DNA of 64,000 bases, taken from contig NZ_JQKI01000005.1 of the NCBI RefSeq assembly GCF_000745965.1, forward strand, positions 1 through 64,000, given 5' to 3'. Positions 21,100 to 31,358 of this stretch are shown here, piece by piece. The stretch comes from Edaphobacter aggregans DSM 19364. Its GTDB lineage: Bacteria > Acidobacteriota > Terriglobia > Terriglobales > Acidobacteriaceae. The stretch's first letter is position 1, and the number at the start of each line of letters is the position of its first letter. The notes under the pieces are model-generated. The model saw only the letters and a list, made by a program, of their open reading frames with translations. It was not told where the DNA came from and did not search any database. The position numbers were made by a program, and so were the translations under genes.

Positions 21100-21117
21100 C
21101 TGCGGGAAATCCCGCAG
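21100..21117. promoter_or_regulatory. Perfect 8+8 palindrome upstream of padR
   Basis: CTGCGGGA and TCCCGCAG face each other across AA, ending 19 bp before the padR start codon. PadR-family repressors commonly autoregulate by binding dyads in their own promoter, so this is a candidate PadR operator controlling padR and the efflux operon. The assignment is by position and symmetry only. Confidence 0.5.
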
Positions 21118-21136
21118 GCGCTGCTAACCTCTATCT

Positions 21137-21448
21137 ATGGCCAAGGGTCAAAGAGACATCTTTGCAGGACTGATCCGACTACACGTCTTGCATCATGCAA
21201 GCCGGGAACCGATTTACGGCCTGGAGATGCTCCACGAACTCTCTCGGCACGGCTACCGGCTGGGGCCGGGAACTCTTTATCCACTACTGCACGGAATGGA
21301 GGCGCAAGGGCTTCTGCGCTCGAAGACGATATGCGAATCTGGGAGAACTCGCCGTGTCTATAAAGCTACTGCGGCGGGCCGAAGAGCTCTCTCGGAAGGA
21401 CACGAAAAAGTGCGAGAACTCCTTCGCGAAATGGATGAACATGAATAA
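21137..21448 (+). CDS. PadR-family transcriptional regulator
   Basis: A 103-aa winged-helix repressor of the short PadR-s1 type. Motifs include LIRLHVLHHASREPIYGLEML, LGPGTLYPLLHGMEAQGLL (recognition helix and wing) and RRVYKATAAGRRAL. Such proteins sense small, often aromatic, molecules and repress neighbouring transporter genes. It lies directly upstream of a tripartite efflux set on the same strand, the usual context for a pump regulator. The Shine-Dalgarno match is weak. Confidence 0.9.
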   Translation: MAKGQRDIFAGLIRLHVLHHASREPIYGLEMLHELSRHGYRLGPGTLYPLLHGMEAQGLLRSKTICESGRTRRVYKATAAGRRALSEGHEKVRELLREMDEHE

Positions 21449-21615
21449 ACACTCCCGATTTAGAACGGGAAATCTGAATCGAAAAATTAACCTCAGCTTA
21501 AGTTTCATCTGACGCATCCGGCACACAGGCAATGAGAGATTGCTTTATTATCGAATTTCGATATAACGTCTTCTCTAAGAGCCAGACAGTATTTGAGAGA
21601 AGGACTTCAACCCCG

Positions 21616-23016
21616 ATGATTTCGTTTCGTGTGCCACCCAAAATACCTCTGGGGATAATCTTTCTGGTTTTGGCGCCGCAGTCTCTGGCATATGCACAAC
21701 TGGCAGAGAACGCTCTGACGTTGAGTTCGGTCGTCGAAGATGCTGGAAAGAACTATCCGGCGATACACATCTCGCAGGAGGAGTTGAAGGCATCAGCCGC
21801 ACGTATCGAGTTAGCACGCACTGCCTATCTGCCTCGGATCGATGCCGTTGCGCAATTCAATCGAGGTACCCGGAATAACGTATTCGGAAGCCTGCTGCCA
21901 CAAGCGATCATTCCACCGATGTCGGGTCCGGTCATCGGTACCAATAACGGCGGGTCAGTATGGGGTAGCGCAACCGGGGTGCTCATCAGCTGGCAGCCCT
22001 TTGACTTCGGTGTCCGTTCGGCTAACATTCGCGCAGCACAAGCGCAGAGAGATCAGGCATCCGCTGCAAACTTTCGGACACAACTTGAAGTTGAGACCGC
22101 CGCAGCGGATGCATACCTTTCCGTTCTCGCTTCAATGCAAGCCAGGAAAGCGGCTGAGACAGCTGTCGATAACTGGGAGATTTTAAAGCGGACCATTCAC
22201 GCTCTTACCGCGGTGGAACTTCGTCCTGGCGCGGACGAGTCACGAGTCGACGCGGAAAAGGCTGCAGCATCGAACCAGGTTGCCCTCGCTCAGCAAGCGG
22301 TGGATAGCAGCCTCGCCACCCTCAAAAAGTTTCAAAGCGCAACAGTTGCTACTCTCAGTCCTCAGGAGAGATTACTGACAACGATTCCGGTTACGAGTGG
22401 AGATGTTCCGTTCAACCCAACAACAAACCCTGTGATGGCCGAGCGAGAGGCTGCGACCGCAGAAAATGAAGCGCAGCTTCGCTCCATTCGAAGAAGCTGG
22501 GCGCCACAATTCAATCTGGAAGGTGCCGCTTACGGCCGTGGCACGGGAGCCGAGATAGATGGAGGGCGTCTCCCAGGCGCAAATGGATTGGCACCAAACG
22601 TCGGTAACTATGTTGCCGGAATCAACATCACCTTTTCCATTATGGATTTCGCCAGCATCCATGACAAGGCTGCTACACAAAGCTCGATGCTCAAGGCTGT
22701 CAAGGCCAACGAGGATCTTACCGCCAGAAGCCTTCAGGAACAGTTCGAGCAGGCGCTTGCGGAGTTCCGCGCGACCACCACGATTGCGCAAAACACACCA
22801 ATACAGGTCCAGGCCGCTCGAACAGCGTTAGATCAAGCAACGGCCCGGTATAAGGCCGGATTAGCGCCTGTCGATGACGTAGCCCAATCTGAGCGGTTGT
22901 TTGTTCAGGCTGATATCGACAATGCACTGGCGCGGCTCAACGTCTGGCGAGCTTTCCTGAAGCTGCAGTACATCCGCGGCGATCTGCAGCCCTTCTTGCA
23001 GGAAGTCAACCGTTAG
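21616..23016 (+). CDS. TolC-like outer membrane efflux protein
   Basis: The 466-aa product has a signal peptide (PLGIIFLVLAPQSLAYA) and two repeated outer-membrane-factor domains, with long alanine/glutamine-rich coiled-coil helices such as RAAQAQRDQASAANFRTQL and ARTALDQATARYKAGLA. It would form the outer-membrane channel of the tripartite pump. ATG 21616 is chosen over 21532 because it leaves an exact signal peptide and has AGAAGGA upstream. The RND gene follows after 14 bp. Confidence 0.92.
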   Translation: MISFRVPPKIPLGIIFLVLAPQSLAYAQLAENALTLSSVVEDAGKNYPAIHISQEELKASAARIELARTAYLPRIDAVAQFNRGTRNNVFGSLLPQAIIPPMSGPVIGTNNGGSVWGSATGVLISWQPFDFGVRSANIRAAQAQRDQASAANFRTQLEVETAAADAYLSVLASMQARKAAETAVDNWEILKRTIHALTAVELRPGADESRVDAEKAAASNQVALAQQAVDSSLATLKKFQSATVATLSPQERLLTTIPVTSGDVPFNPTTNPVMAEREAATAENEAQLRSIRRSWAPQFNLEGAAYGRGTGAEIDGGRLPGANGLAPNVGNYVAGINITFSIMDFASIHDKAATQSSMLKAVKANEDLTARSLQEQFEQALAEFRATTTIAQNTPIQVQAARTALDQATARYKAGLAPVDDVAQSERLFVQADIDNALARLNVWRAFLKLQYIRGDLQPFLQEVNR

Positions 23017-23030
23017 AGGAATCGACTCTT

Positions 23031-26000
23031 ATGCGCCTCGTTCTCGCTGCTCTCGGACGTCCACTCACTGTGATCGTTGCCCTTCTCGCGATCATCGCGG
23101 GCTTCATCATGGCATTGGAACGAATGAGGATGGACGTCTTTCCCCAGGTTGGCAATCCAGTCATCTATGTCGCCCAACCGTACGGAGGCATGAATCCCGC
23201 GCAGATGGAAGGTTATCTCACCTATTACTACGAGTATCACTTCCTCTACATCACCGGAATTCAATCCGTCGACAGCAAGAGCGTTCAGGGCGCCGCCTTG
23301 ATGAAGCTGACCTTCCGTGAAGGCACGGACATGCAGCAGGCGATGGCGGAAACAGTTGGTTATGTCAATCGCGCGCGCGCTTTTATGCCGCCCGGCACGG
23401 TGCCTCCATTCATCACTCGCTTTGATCCTGGCAGTATAGCGGTTGGCCTGTTGTTGTTTTCAAGTAATGGTCACACCCAGGGCGAACTCCAGAACTTTGC
23501 TCTCAACCAGGTTCGGCCACTCTTTGCCACGCTCCCCGGAGTCTCTGCTCCGCCGCCCTTTGGCGGCAACCAGAGAACAATTGTAGTCGCGCTCGACCCT
23601 GACAAGCTGAAGCAGTATGGCGTTTCACCCGAACAGGCCATCGCAGCGGTGAGTAGCGGCACGATCGTCACGCCTTCCGGAAATCTCTACGATGGAACGC
23701 TGAACCGCATCGTTCGAACGAACTCCGCCTTGGGACCGGACCTATCCGAGCTGATGAACGCACCGATTCATCCGCGTTCCGGAGCAAATATCTATCTGCG
23801 GGATATTGGAACGATCGAGAACGGGACCGACATCGTCACCGCTTATGCGCATGTCGATGGCAAGCGAACAGTATATATACCCGTTACCAAGCGGTCCGAT
23901 GCATCGACGCTTGCCGTCATCGAAGCCGTCAAGGCGGCCATCCCGGCTTTCAAGAGAGCCATACCCGACGATGTCGATGTACAACTCGCCTTCGATCAGT
24001 CGAATTATGTCTCGAATGCCATCAGCGGGCTTGTCAAAGAGGCACTGATCGGAGCGCTGCTGACCGGTGTCGTCGTGTTCCTCTTTCTACGCGACTGGCG
24101 CGGCGCCCTGATCGTCGTAGCGAATATCCCGTTCGCGCTATTCACCGCCGTCGTTGCGCTTTGGGCCGTCGGCCAGACAATCAACATCATGACCTTAGGC
24201 GGCCTCGCCCTTGCAGTAGGAGTGCTCGTCGACGAAGCAACCGTCGAGATCGAGAACATCCACACGCAGATGCTGCCAGGTGTCTCGCGGGCAAGGGCGG
24301 TTCTCGAGGCGTGTAAACGCACCATCATCGCGCGACTGCTCTCGATGCTTTGTGTGCTCGCAGTATTTGTCCCCGCCTTCTTCATGAAGGGAGTGGGTCG
24401 GCAGCTGTTTGCCCCGCTCTCACTCGCTGTCGGCTTTGCCATGATTGCGTCCTACCTGCTATCGAGCACGCTGGTTCCCGTGTTTGCCGTCTGGATCATG
24501 TCGAGGTCCCATCGCGGTGAAGAGAAAGAAGGACGCTTTGGAAAACTTAGAAAGTGGTATGAGGGATACCTGAGCCAGATTTTGAAGAGACGCCGTCCGG
24601 TCCTTCTTGGATACTTTGCCCTTTCCATCGTGCTCCTGCTCGTCCTGTCGCCGCTCCTTGGCACTGAGATATTCCCCGACGCCAACGGTCCCGTGTTGAG
24701 AATGCGCATCAAAGCTCCGGTTGGAACTCGCATTGAAGAGACCGAACCGCAGATACTGCAGGCGCTGGACCTCATTCGGAAGACTGCCGGAGAGAAGAAC
24801 GTCGCAATCACCTCCGATTACATCGGCGTTCAGCCGTCGAGCTATCCGGTAAACCTGATTCATCTGTTCACGGCTGGCCCAGAAGAGGCGATCGTTCAAG
24901 TACAGCTCGCAAAGGATCATCCAGACAACGAACGGTTGCGCGAAGATCTACGGGCAGCGTTTCAAAAGCAGATGCCTAACCTAAAAGTCTCTTTTGAAGG
25001 TGGCGATATCGTATCGCAGGTAATGAGCTTCGGTTCTCCGACTCCCGTGCAAATCGACGTGCAGGGTGTCGACCTGGATCAGGACTACGCCTATCTTTCG
25101 AAGATCGAGACGGAGCTTAGAAAGCTTTCCTTCCTGCGTGATATATCCATTGCCCAAACACAGCAATATCCTACCGCGGAGATCAAGATCGATCGTAACT
25201 ATGCCGGCCAGTTTGGACTGACCATGGCCGACATCACGAACTCTCTCGTACCTGCCACAGGTTCCTCGCGCTTCATCGCCCCCAACTACTGGCGCGATCC
25301 CAGGACCGGCAATGCTTTCCAGATTCAAGTGCAGCTTCCACCGAATCGCGTACAAGGCCTGGCCGCGCTATCGACGCTGCCTGTGATGCGCGACGGGAAC
25401 GCACAACCCCAGCTCGATCAGGTTGCCACTCTGCAGTACGGGACCATGCCGGAGATGATCGAACGATTTAGCGGCCAGCGCATCGTAAGCGTCACGGCCA
25501 ATCTTCATGGCATTGCCCTCGGGGATGCGCAGGGGAAGATCAACAGCGCTCTGAAAAACCTCGGCGCCCCACCCAGGGGTGTCGCGGTAGTGGTGCGCGG
25601 TCAAATTCCTGCGCTGCAAGACACCATCACAGGACTTCGCATCGGTCTGCTTCTCGCCATCGCCGCGATCTTCCTTCTCCTCATGGCAAACTTTCAATCG
25701 CTTCGTTTGCCGCTGGCGATTCTGTCGACCATGCCCGGTGTTCTTGTCGGCGTTGTAAGTATGCTTCTGTTGACCGGGACGACGCTCAACATTCAGTCAT
25801 TCATGGGGGCCATTATGGCGGTCGGCATCTCTGTCGCAAATTCGATTCTTCTCGTCAGCTTTGCCGAGCAAGCTCGGCGTGAGAGAAAAGATAGCGAGAC
25901 AGCAGCTTTCGAAGGTGCGACCAGCCGTCTCCGCGCAATCCTGATGACGGCCTCGGCGATGATCTGCGGCATGCTCCCTCTGGCAATGGGATTGGGCGAG

Positions 26001-26177
26001 GGCGGCGCGCAATCTGCACCTCTTGGCCGTGCCGTCGTCGGCGGTCTCTTGTTCTCGACCATCACAACACTCACGGTGCTTCCGGCCATCTATGCGGCCT
26101 TGCAAAGCAAAGCCTCCATGGAATCAAACTCACTCAATCCCGAGGACCCAACGAGCCGCTACTATGAACATTCATAA
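23031..26177 (+). CDS. RND efflux transporter permease (AcrB/MdtB-like)
   Basis: A 1048-aa proton-driven inner-membrane pump with the twelve-helix RND architecture: an N-terminal helix (LTVIVALLAIIAGFIMAL), a large periplasmic loop, helices 2-6 including GGLALAVGVLVDEATVEIENI (the transmembrane acidic relay), helix 7 (LLGYFALSIVLLLVLSPLL), a second periplasmic loop, and helices 8-12 with FMGAIMAVGISVANSILLVSFAEQARRE. The LVDEATVEIEN pattern corresponds to the proton-relay motif, with D-E in place of the D-D seen in many HAE-1 pumps. The substrate is unknown. RBS AGAGGAA precedes ATG 23031. Its 3' end overlaps the fusion-protein gene by 14 bp. Confidence 0.93.
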   Translation: MRLVLAALGRPLTVIVALLAIIAGFIMALERMRMDVFPQVGNPVIYVAQPYGGMNPAQMEGYLTYYYEYHFLYITGIQSVDSKSVQGAALMKLTFREGTDMQQAMAETVGYVNRARAFMPPGTVPPFITRFDPGSIAVGLLLFSSNGHTQGELQNFALNQVRPLFATLPGVSAPPPFGGNQRTIVVALDPDKLKQYGVSPEQAIAAVSSGTIVTPSGNLYDGTLNRIVRTNSALGPDLSELMNAPIHPRSGANIYLRDIGTIENGTDIVTAYAHVDGKRTVYIPVTKRSDASTLAVIEAVKAAIPAFKRAIPDDVDVQLAFDQSNYVSNAISGLVKEALIGALLTGVVVFLFLRDWRGALIVVANIPFALFTAVVALWAVGQTINIMTLGGLALAVGVLVDEATVEIENIHTQMLPGVSRARAVLEACKRTIIARLLSMLCVLAVFVPAFFMKGVGRQLFAPLSLAVGFAMIASYLLSSTLVPVFAVWIMSRSHRGEEKEGRFGKLRKWYEGYLSQILKRRRPVLLGYFALSIVLLLVLSPLLGTEIFPDANGPVLRMRIKAPVGTRIEETEPQILQALDLIRKTAGEKNVAITSDYIGVQPSSYPVNLIHLFTAGPEEAIVQVQLAKDHPDNERLREDLRAAFQKQMPNLKVSFEGGDIVSQVMSFGSPTPVQIDVQGVDLDQDYAYLSKIETELRKLSFLRDISIAQTQQYPTAEIKIDRNYAGQFGLTMADITNSLVPATGSSRFIAPNYWRDPRTGNAFQIQVQLPPNRVQGLAALSTLPVMRDGNAQPQLDQVATLQYGTMPEMIERFSGQRIVSVTANLHGIALGDAQGKINSALKNLGAPPRGVAVVVRGQIPALQDTITGLRIGLLLAIAAIFLLLMANFQSLRLPLAILSTMPGVLVGVVSMLLLTGTTLNIQSFMGAIMAVGISVANSILLVSFAEQARRERKDSETAAFEGATSRLRAILMTASAMICGMLPLAMGLGEGGAQSAPLGRAVVGGLLFSTITTLTVLPAIYAALQSKASMESNSLNPEDPTSRYYEHS

Positions 26178-27252
26178 ATTTGCTGGCGCACTCCTGCCCC
26201 TCCTTTCTCTGCACCCAGCCGTTGCGCAGGATACCGCGAAGATTGCGATGGCCAGGGTTGAGAGTCGAAGCATCTCTCGTACTGTTCCATTGACGGCAGA
26301 ACTGATGCCTTTTCTTCAGACGGATATCGAAGCCCGAGTGCCCGGCTATGTAGAGAACGTCCTCGTCGATCGAGGAAGTCGCGTTCGCCGAGGTCAGCTT
26401 TTGATTGTTCTATCGGCACCGGAAATGAGCTCGCAGACCAGCGCTTCCGAAGCGGCTCTTCACCAGGCAGAGGCCGATGCGGCACAAGCAAAGGCGACCG
26501 ATGCTGCAGCCGCCAGCACGTACGAACGTATGCTGGAGGCTTCGAAGACTCCAGGTGCGGTCGCCGGCAACGAGTTGATTCAGGCGCAGAAGCAGAAAGA
26601 AGCAGCGGACGCAGCAGCGACTAGTCGGGAGGCTGCGGTCAAGGCAGCCGCTAGCCAACTCAACTCTACAAAAGAAATGCAGGCCTACCTCCGCGTAGCC
26701 GCCCCTTTTGATGGCGTCATCACCGAACGACTTGTGCATCCCGGCATGATGGTGAGTTCTGGAAATCAGCAGCCACTCCTGCGGCTTCAACAGACATCGC
26801 ACCTCCGTCTGGTCGTACCGGTGCCGGAGACCTATGCGGGAAATGTGCCGCGAGGTAAGAAGGTCTCCTTCCACGTGCCTGCAAGTCCTGGAAAAAACTA
26901 CTCTGGAACGATTGCACGAAGCCCCAACTCTCTCGACCCTCAAAGCCGTTCGATGATGGTGGAGCTTGACGTCCAGAACTCTGACGGATCGCTGTCGCCG
27001 GGGATGTACCCCACCGTGGACTGGCCTGTCTCCTCTGGAGACAATCAGCTCTTCGTGCCTGCAACCAGCGTCGTCACGACGACGGAACGCACCTTCGTCA
27101 TCACCTCCGTCAATGGGCGAGCGCATTGGGTTAACGTTCGCAAGGGCACGGCATCGGGCGAGCTTGTCGCCGTGCGCGGCGATTTGAAAGCAGACGATGC
27201 CGTCGTCAAGCAGGCGACGGATGAGATTCGAGAAGGTAGTTCATTGAGATAA
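26164..27252 (+). CDS. RND periplasmic membrane-fusion protein (HlyD/AcrA family)
   Basis: This 362-aa adaptor links the RND pump to the TolC-like channel. It has a signal peptide (FAGALLPLLSLHPAVA), a biotinyl-lipoyl half (LMPFLQTDIEARVPGYVENVLVDRGSRVRRGQLL), an alpha-helical hairpin rich in Ala/Glu/Lys (about residues 85-170), the second lipoyl half (YLRVAAPFDGVITERLVHPGMMV) and beta-barrel/membrane-proximal domains. No lipobox cysteine is evident. ATG 26164 lies inside the end of the RND gene. It is the last gene of padR-OMF-RND-MFP; fusion-protein-last is less common than fusion-protein-first. Confidence 0.92.
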   Translation: MNIHKFAGALLPLLSLHPAVAQDTAKIAMARVESRSISRTVPLTAELMPFLQTDIEARVPGYVENVLVDRGSRVRRGQLLIVLSAPEMSSQTSASEAALHQAEADAAQAKATDAAAASTYERMLEASKTPGAVAGNELIQAQKQKEAADAAATSREAAVKAAASQLNSTKEMQAYLRVAAPFDGVITERLVHPGMMVSSGNQQPLLRLQQTSHLRLVVPVPETYAGNVPRGKKVSFHVPASPGKNYSGTIARSPNSLDPQSRSMMVELDVQNSDGSLSPGMYPTVDWPVSSGDNQLFVPATSVVTTTERTFVITSVNGRAHWVNVRKGTASGELVAVRGDLKADDAVVKQATDEIREGSSLR

Positions 27253-27444
27253 GAAGCTGCACATCTCTTCCAACGTATCAGGGATCTCTCCTCATCACGA
27301 CTCACGTTCAGACGCAGAGGATACTGATCTGCGGATCAAGAAGTAGCCCGCTGCAAGCGACAAGAGAAGCATCCCTGTTCCCATCAGAACGAGAGCAAGG
27401 GCGTTTGACCAACGCAACACTACCTGAAGTGACTGGTTAAAGAG

Positions 27445-29969
27445 TTGCCGTCGCAACTAGGGGTTTCCCTAGTTGTATCGAAGGTGATCGTCCCTCGACA
27501 CTCCAGTCTGACGCATCAGGCTTCATCACAGGGTTATTGGTACGCGGCTGGGCAGACTTGTTCCCCGCGAATCGGATTCATTGCACTCACACCACTTCTT
27601 CTGTGCCTCTCGCTCACTGCCCAGGACACCTCTCCTGACCGCACGGTGCTGCCGATCCCCGAGCCCAACTATCCGCACATCACCGAGCTCGATGCCCGCA
27701 AGGTCAAAGCTCCGCCGCGTTTCGAGGTCAAGGCTCCAGCTGGCGCTCCAAACGTTTTGATCATCCTGATCGACGACATGGGATTCGGACAGTCCAGCGC
27801 ATTCGGCGGACCCATTCACATGCCGACCGCCGAACGCCTCGCCGGCAATGGCCTGCGCTACAACAACTTTCACACCACCGCGCTCTGCTCTCCCACGCGT
27901 TCCGCGCTGCTCACCGGACGCAATCACCACACCAATAACTTCGGCTCCATCTCCGAAACCGCCACCGCCTTCCCCGGACAGACCGGCTCTCGCCCCAACA
28001 GCGTCGCACCCCTTGCCGAGATGCTGCGGCTGAACGGCTACAGCACCGCCGCCTTCGGCAAATACCACGAGGCCGCCGCCTGGGAGGTCAGCCCCTCAGG
28101 CCCAACCGATCGCTGGCCACGCGCTCCGGCTTCGACAAGTTCTACGGCTTCATCGGAGGCGAGACCAACCAGTGGGCGCCGCTTGTCTACGACGGCATGA
28201 TCCAGGTCGAAGTGCCGCACGACCCCAAATACCACTTCACCACCGACATGACCAACCAGGCCATCAACTGGATGCGCTTTCAGAAAACCCTTACACCGAA
28301 TAAGCCATTCTTCATCTACTTCGCTACTGGCGCCACCCACGCTCCGCACCAGGTACCAAAGGAGTGGATCGAGAAATACAAAGGCAAGTTCGGCGGATGG
28401 GACAAACTGCGCGAAGAGACCCTCGCCCGGCAAAAGGCCCTCGGCCTTGTCCCCGCTGACACACAGCTCGCGCCCAAGCCATCAGCCATCAAAGACTGGG
28501 TTAAGTTATCCCCGGACGAGCAGAAGCTCTTCGCCCACGAGATGGAAGTCTTTGCCGGCTTCGGCGAGCAGACCGACTACGAGATAGGCCGCTTGATCGA
28601 TGCCATCGCCGAAACCGGTCAGCTCGACAACACCCTGATTTTCTACGAAATCGGCGACAACGGCGCCAGCGCCGAAGGCACCATGAACGGCCTTTTCAAC
28701 GAGATGACCTACTTCAACGCCCCTCTCGAGACCGTACCCGAAATCATGAAGCACTACGACGATCTCGGCGGTCCATTCTCATACAATCGCTACGCGGCCG
28801 GATGGGCGGTTGCCGGCGATACTCCCTTCAAGTGGACCAAGCAGGTCGCCAGCAGCTACGGCGGCACACAAAACCCGCTCATCGTTCAATGGCCGAAGCA
28901 CATCACCGACAAAGGCGGTGTACGTCCGCAATTCCACCATGTGATTGACATCGCACCCACAGTGCTCGAGGCCGCCAACCTGCCGGAGCCGAAGTCCGTC
29001 AACGGCACCCCTCAGACTCCCATCCAGGGTGTCAGCATGTGTTACACCTTCAACGACGCCAAGGCAAAGAGCACCCACACCACACAGTACTTCGAGATCT
29101 TCGGCAACCGCGGTATCTATCACGATGGCTGACCCGCCGGCACAGTACACAAAGCCCCATGGGAGGCGAAACCGCACGAACCACTTACAGCCGATGCGGG
29201 GGAGCTCTACGACACCACCAACGACTTCAGCCTGAGGAACAACCTCGCAACCAGCAATCCAGCCAAGCTCAAGGAGATGCAGGACCTCTTCACCAAGGAA
29301 GCGATCGCAAACAACGTGCTGCCAATCGACGATCGCAGCATCGAACGAGTCAATGCCAAACTTGCCGGACGTCCCGATCTAATGGCCGGCCGCACTTCAC
29401 TGACCCTCTATGAAGGCATGAAAGGCATCTCGGAGAATGTCTTCCTCAACATCAAGAACTCTTCGCTGTCCATCACCGCCGATGTTGAGGTCCCCCAAAC
29501 CCCAGCCCACGGAGTCATCATCGCCGAGGCCGGTCGCTTCGGCGGATGGAGCCTCTACCTCAAGGACGGCAAGCCAACCTACACCTACAACTACCTCGGC
29601 CTCCAGCGTTTCACGATCGCCTCACCGCAACCACTCCCCGCCGGTAAAGCGACCATCCGTTTTGATTTCGCCTACGACGGTGGCATGGGCAAAGGCGGCA
29701 CAGGAACAATCTCCGTCAATGGTCAAAAGGTCGCCGAAGGACGAATCGAACATACCCAATGCTGTATCTTCTCCGCCGATGAAGGCGCTGACGTGGGCAT
29801 AGACGACGGCACTCCCGTTACCGAAGACTACGAAGCAGGCGAGCCCAGCAAGTTCATCGGCAAGATCGACAAAGTAACGGTCGAACTCAAGCCAGGAAAG
29901 CCGCTCGACAAAAAACAGGCAGATGAGCTCGACGAAAGTCAGAAGTTAAAACAGCAGGCGGTGGAATAG
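27445..29969 (+). pseudogene. Arylsulfatase with C-terminal accessory domain, broken
   Basis: A secreted type I sulfatase (hydrophobic leader IGFIALTPLLLCLSL). The active-site signature C-S-P-T-R in CSPTRSALLTGR carries the cysteine normally converted to formylglycine, and the metal site begins with IILIDDMGFGQ. Two lesions occur: a one-base loss near 28115-28118, after which reading resumes TRSGFDKFYGFIGGE, and an in-frame TGA at 29130-29132 where relatives have Trp (IYHDG-W). The last part (about 29200-29969) resumes as GELYDTTNDFSLRNNLA and extends into a beta-rich domain of about 200 residues. The start is unclear: no ATG occurs before 27777, so TTG or GTG is implied. It is a pseudogene or a sequence-error casualty. 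Confidence 0.88.
27454..27475. repeat. Perfect 9-bp inverted repeat between efflux operon and sulfatase
   Basis: CAACTAGGG and CCCTAGTTG flank GTTT. No T-run follows on the plus strand. It may be a terminator-like hairpin closing the efflux operon, or an operator for the next gene; its arms contain the rare CTAG tetramer. Confidence 0.45.
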
Positions 29970-29987
29970 CGAACAATCTTCTGCGAA

Positions 29988-31214
29988 CTAGCCGCGCTTA
30001 ACCGGAAGATTCAAATCCCGCTCCCGCACTCCGATCAGATACAGCAGACTGTCCAGCCCCAGAAACGAAACCGCATGCCCAGCCGTCTGCCGCACGATAG
30101 GCTTCGCCCGGAACGCGATGCCCATGCCCGCGATCCCAAGCATTGGCAGATCGTTCGCCCCATCGCCCACCGCAACCACCTGCTCCAGCGAGATGTTCTC
30201 CTTGCGCGCAATCTCCCGCAGCAGCGCAGCCTTTCGCGCGCCATCCACAATCTCTGTCCTGACCTCTCCGCTCACCACGCCGTCCACAACGTCTAGGTCG
30301 TTCGCAAAGACGTAATCAATCCCCAGACGCTCCTGCAGATGCCGCGCGAAGAACGTAAATCCCCCCGACAGGATCGCCGTCTTATAACCCAGCATCTTCA
30401 GCGTGCCAATCAGCTGTTCCGCTCCCTCCACTAGCGGAATCGTCCCCAGCAGCTCGCGCACCCTCTCCTCCCGAAGCCCGCGCAGCAGCCCCACGCGCCG
30501 CCGGAAGCTCTCCTGAAACTCGATCTCACCCCGCATCGCCGACTCCGTAATCGCAACCACCTTGTCGGCTACGCCCGCCATCTTCGCCAGCTCGTCGATC
30601 ACCTCGCCCTGGATCAGCGTCGAGTCCATATCAAACGCAAACAGCCGGCGATTACGCCGAAAGATGCTCTCCCTCTGAAACGCAATGTCGATCCGCAGAT
30701 CATGCGCCGTCGCAAGAAACGCCGCGCGCATCGAGGCCTCCGAAGTCGCCGTCCCACTCGCCCGCAGCTCCACGCACGCATTCGAGGTCGACGTATGCAC
30801 CGCAAGCGACAGCCGCCCCGAGAGCCGCTCGATGCTGTCCACATCCAGTCCATGTTCCGCAATAATCGCGCTAACCCGCGCAAGGTGATGTGCCGAGATC
30901 GCCCGCCCCAGCACCGTAATGATGAACCGGTCCTTCCCCTGTGAACGAATCCAGTGCTCCAGCTCCGCCTTGCTGACCGGCGTGAAGCTGACCTGCAACC
31001 GCAGCTCGCCTGACTTCGCAGCCAGAGCATCCTGCAAACCAACCAGGTTGTCAGGCCGAACCTCGATCAGCAGCCCAAGCACAAGCGTCTCATGCACCAC
31101 AGCCTGACCGATATCGAGCACGCACGCGGAGTACTCAGCCAATACCTCACTCAAAGCCGCAATAAGTCCCGGCTGGTTCCGGCCAGAGAAATGAATCAGC
31201 ACTGTCTCGTTCAT
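29988..31214 (-). CDS. serB: Phosphoserine phosphatase with N-terminal ACT-like domains
   Basis: SerB dephosphorylates O-phospho-L-serine, the last step of serine synthesis. The 408-aa product has two N-terminal ACT-like regions (about residues 1-175: LIHFSGRNQPGLIAALSEVL and ITVLGRAISAHHLARV) and a HAD phosphatase domain. The HAD motifs are visible: nucleophile FDMDSTL, AILSGGFTFF, and VAVGDGANDLPML. ATG 31214 (MNETVLIHF) is preferred because GGGGAAG lies 11 bp upstream; another ATG at 31235 lacks this. It is divergent from a 2-hydroxyacid dehydrogenase, a family that includes serine-pathway enzymes. Confidence 0.94.
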   Translation of the reverse strand: MNETVLIHFSGRNQPGLIAALSEVLAEYSACVLDIGQAVVHETLVLGLLIEVRPDNLVGLQDALAAKSGELRLQVSFTPVSKAELEHWIRSQGKDRFIITVLGRAISAHHLARVSAIIAEHGLDVDSIERLSGRLSLAVHTSTSNACVELRASGTATSEASMRAAFLATAHDLRIDIAFQRESIFRRNRRLFAFDMDSTLIQGEVIDELAKMAGVADKVVAITESAMRGEIEFQESFRRRVGLLRGLREERVRELLGTIPLVEGAEQLIGTLKMLGYKTAILSGGFTFFARHLQERLGIDYVFANDLDVVDGVVSGEVRTEIVDGARKAALLREIARKENISLEQVVAVGDGANDLPMLGIAGMGIAFRAKPIVRQTAGHAVSFLGLDSLLYLIGVRERDLNLPVKRG

Positions 31215-31358
31215 CGATAAGGACGCTTCCCCCATAGCCTATCAGGCAAGCTCCAGTGCCTCGCCCCGCAACCGCACATACACACTCAGCAGCTATCGCT
31301 TCGCCGACACCGCTGCTCCGCCTTTCGCTTTCCACCCCCTTTCGTGCACACTCAAAGC

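Noticed and set aside
8802..29132. Reassignment of TGA as a sense codon, suggested by two in-frame TGA codons
   Set aside because: One TGA replaces Trp and the other lies where Leu is expected; both genes also contain frameshifts, and many intact genes end in TGA.
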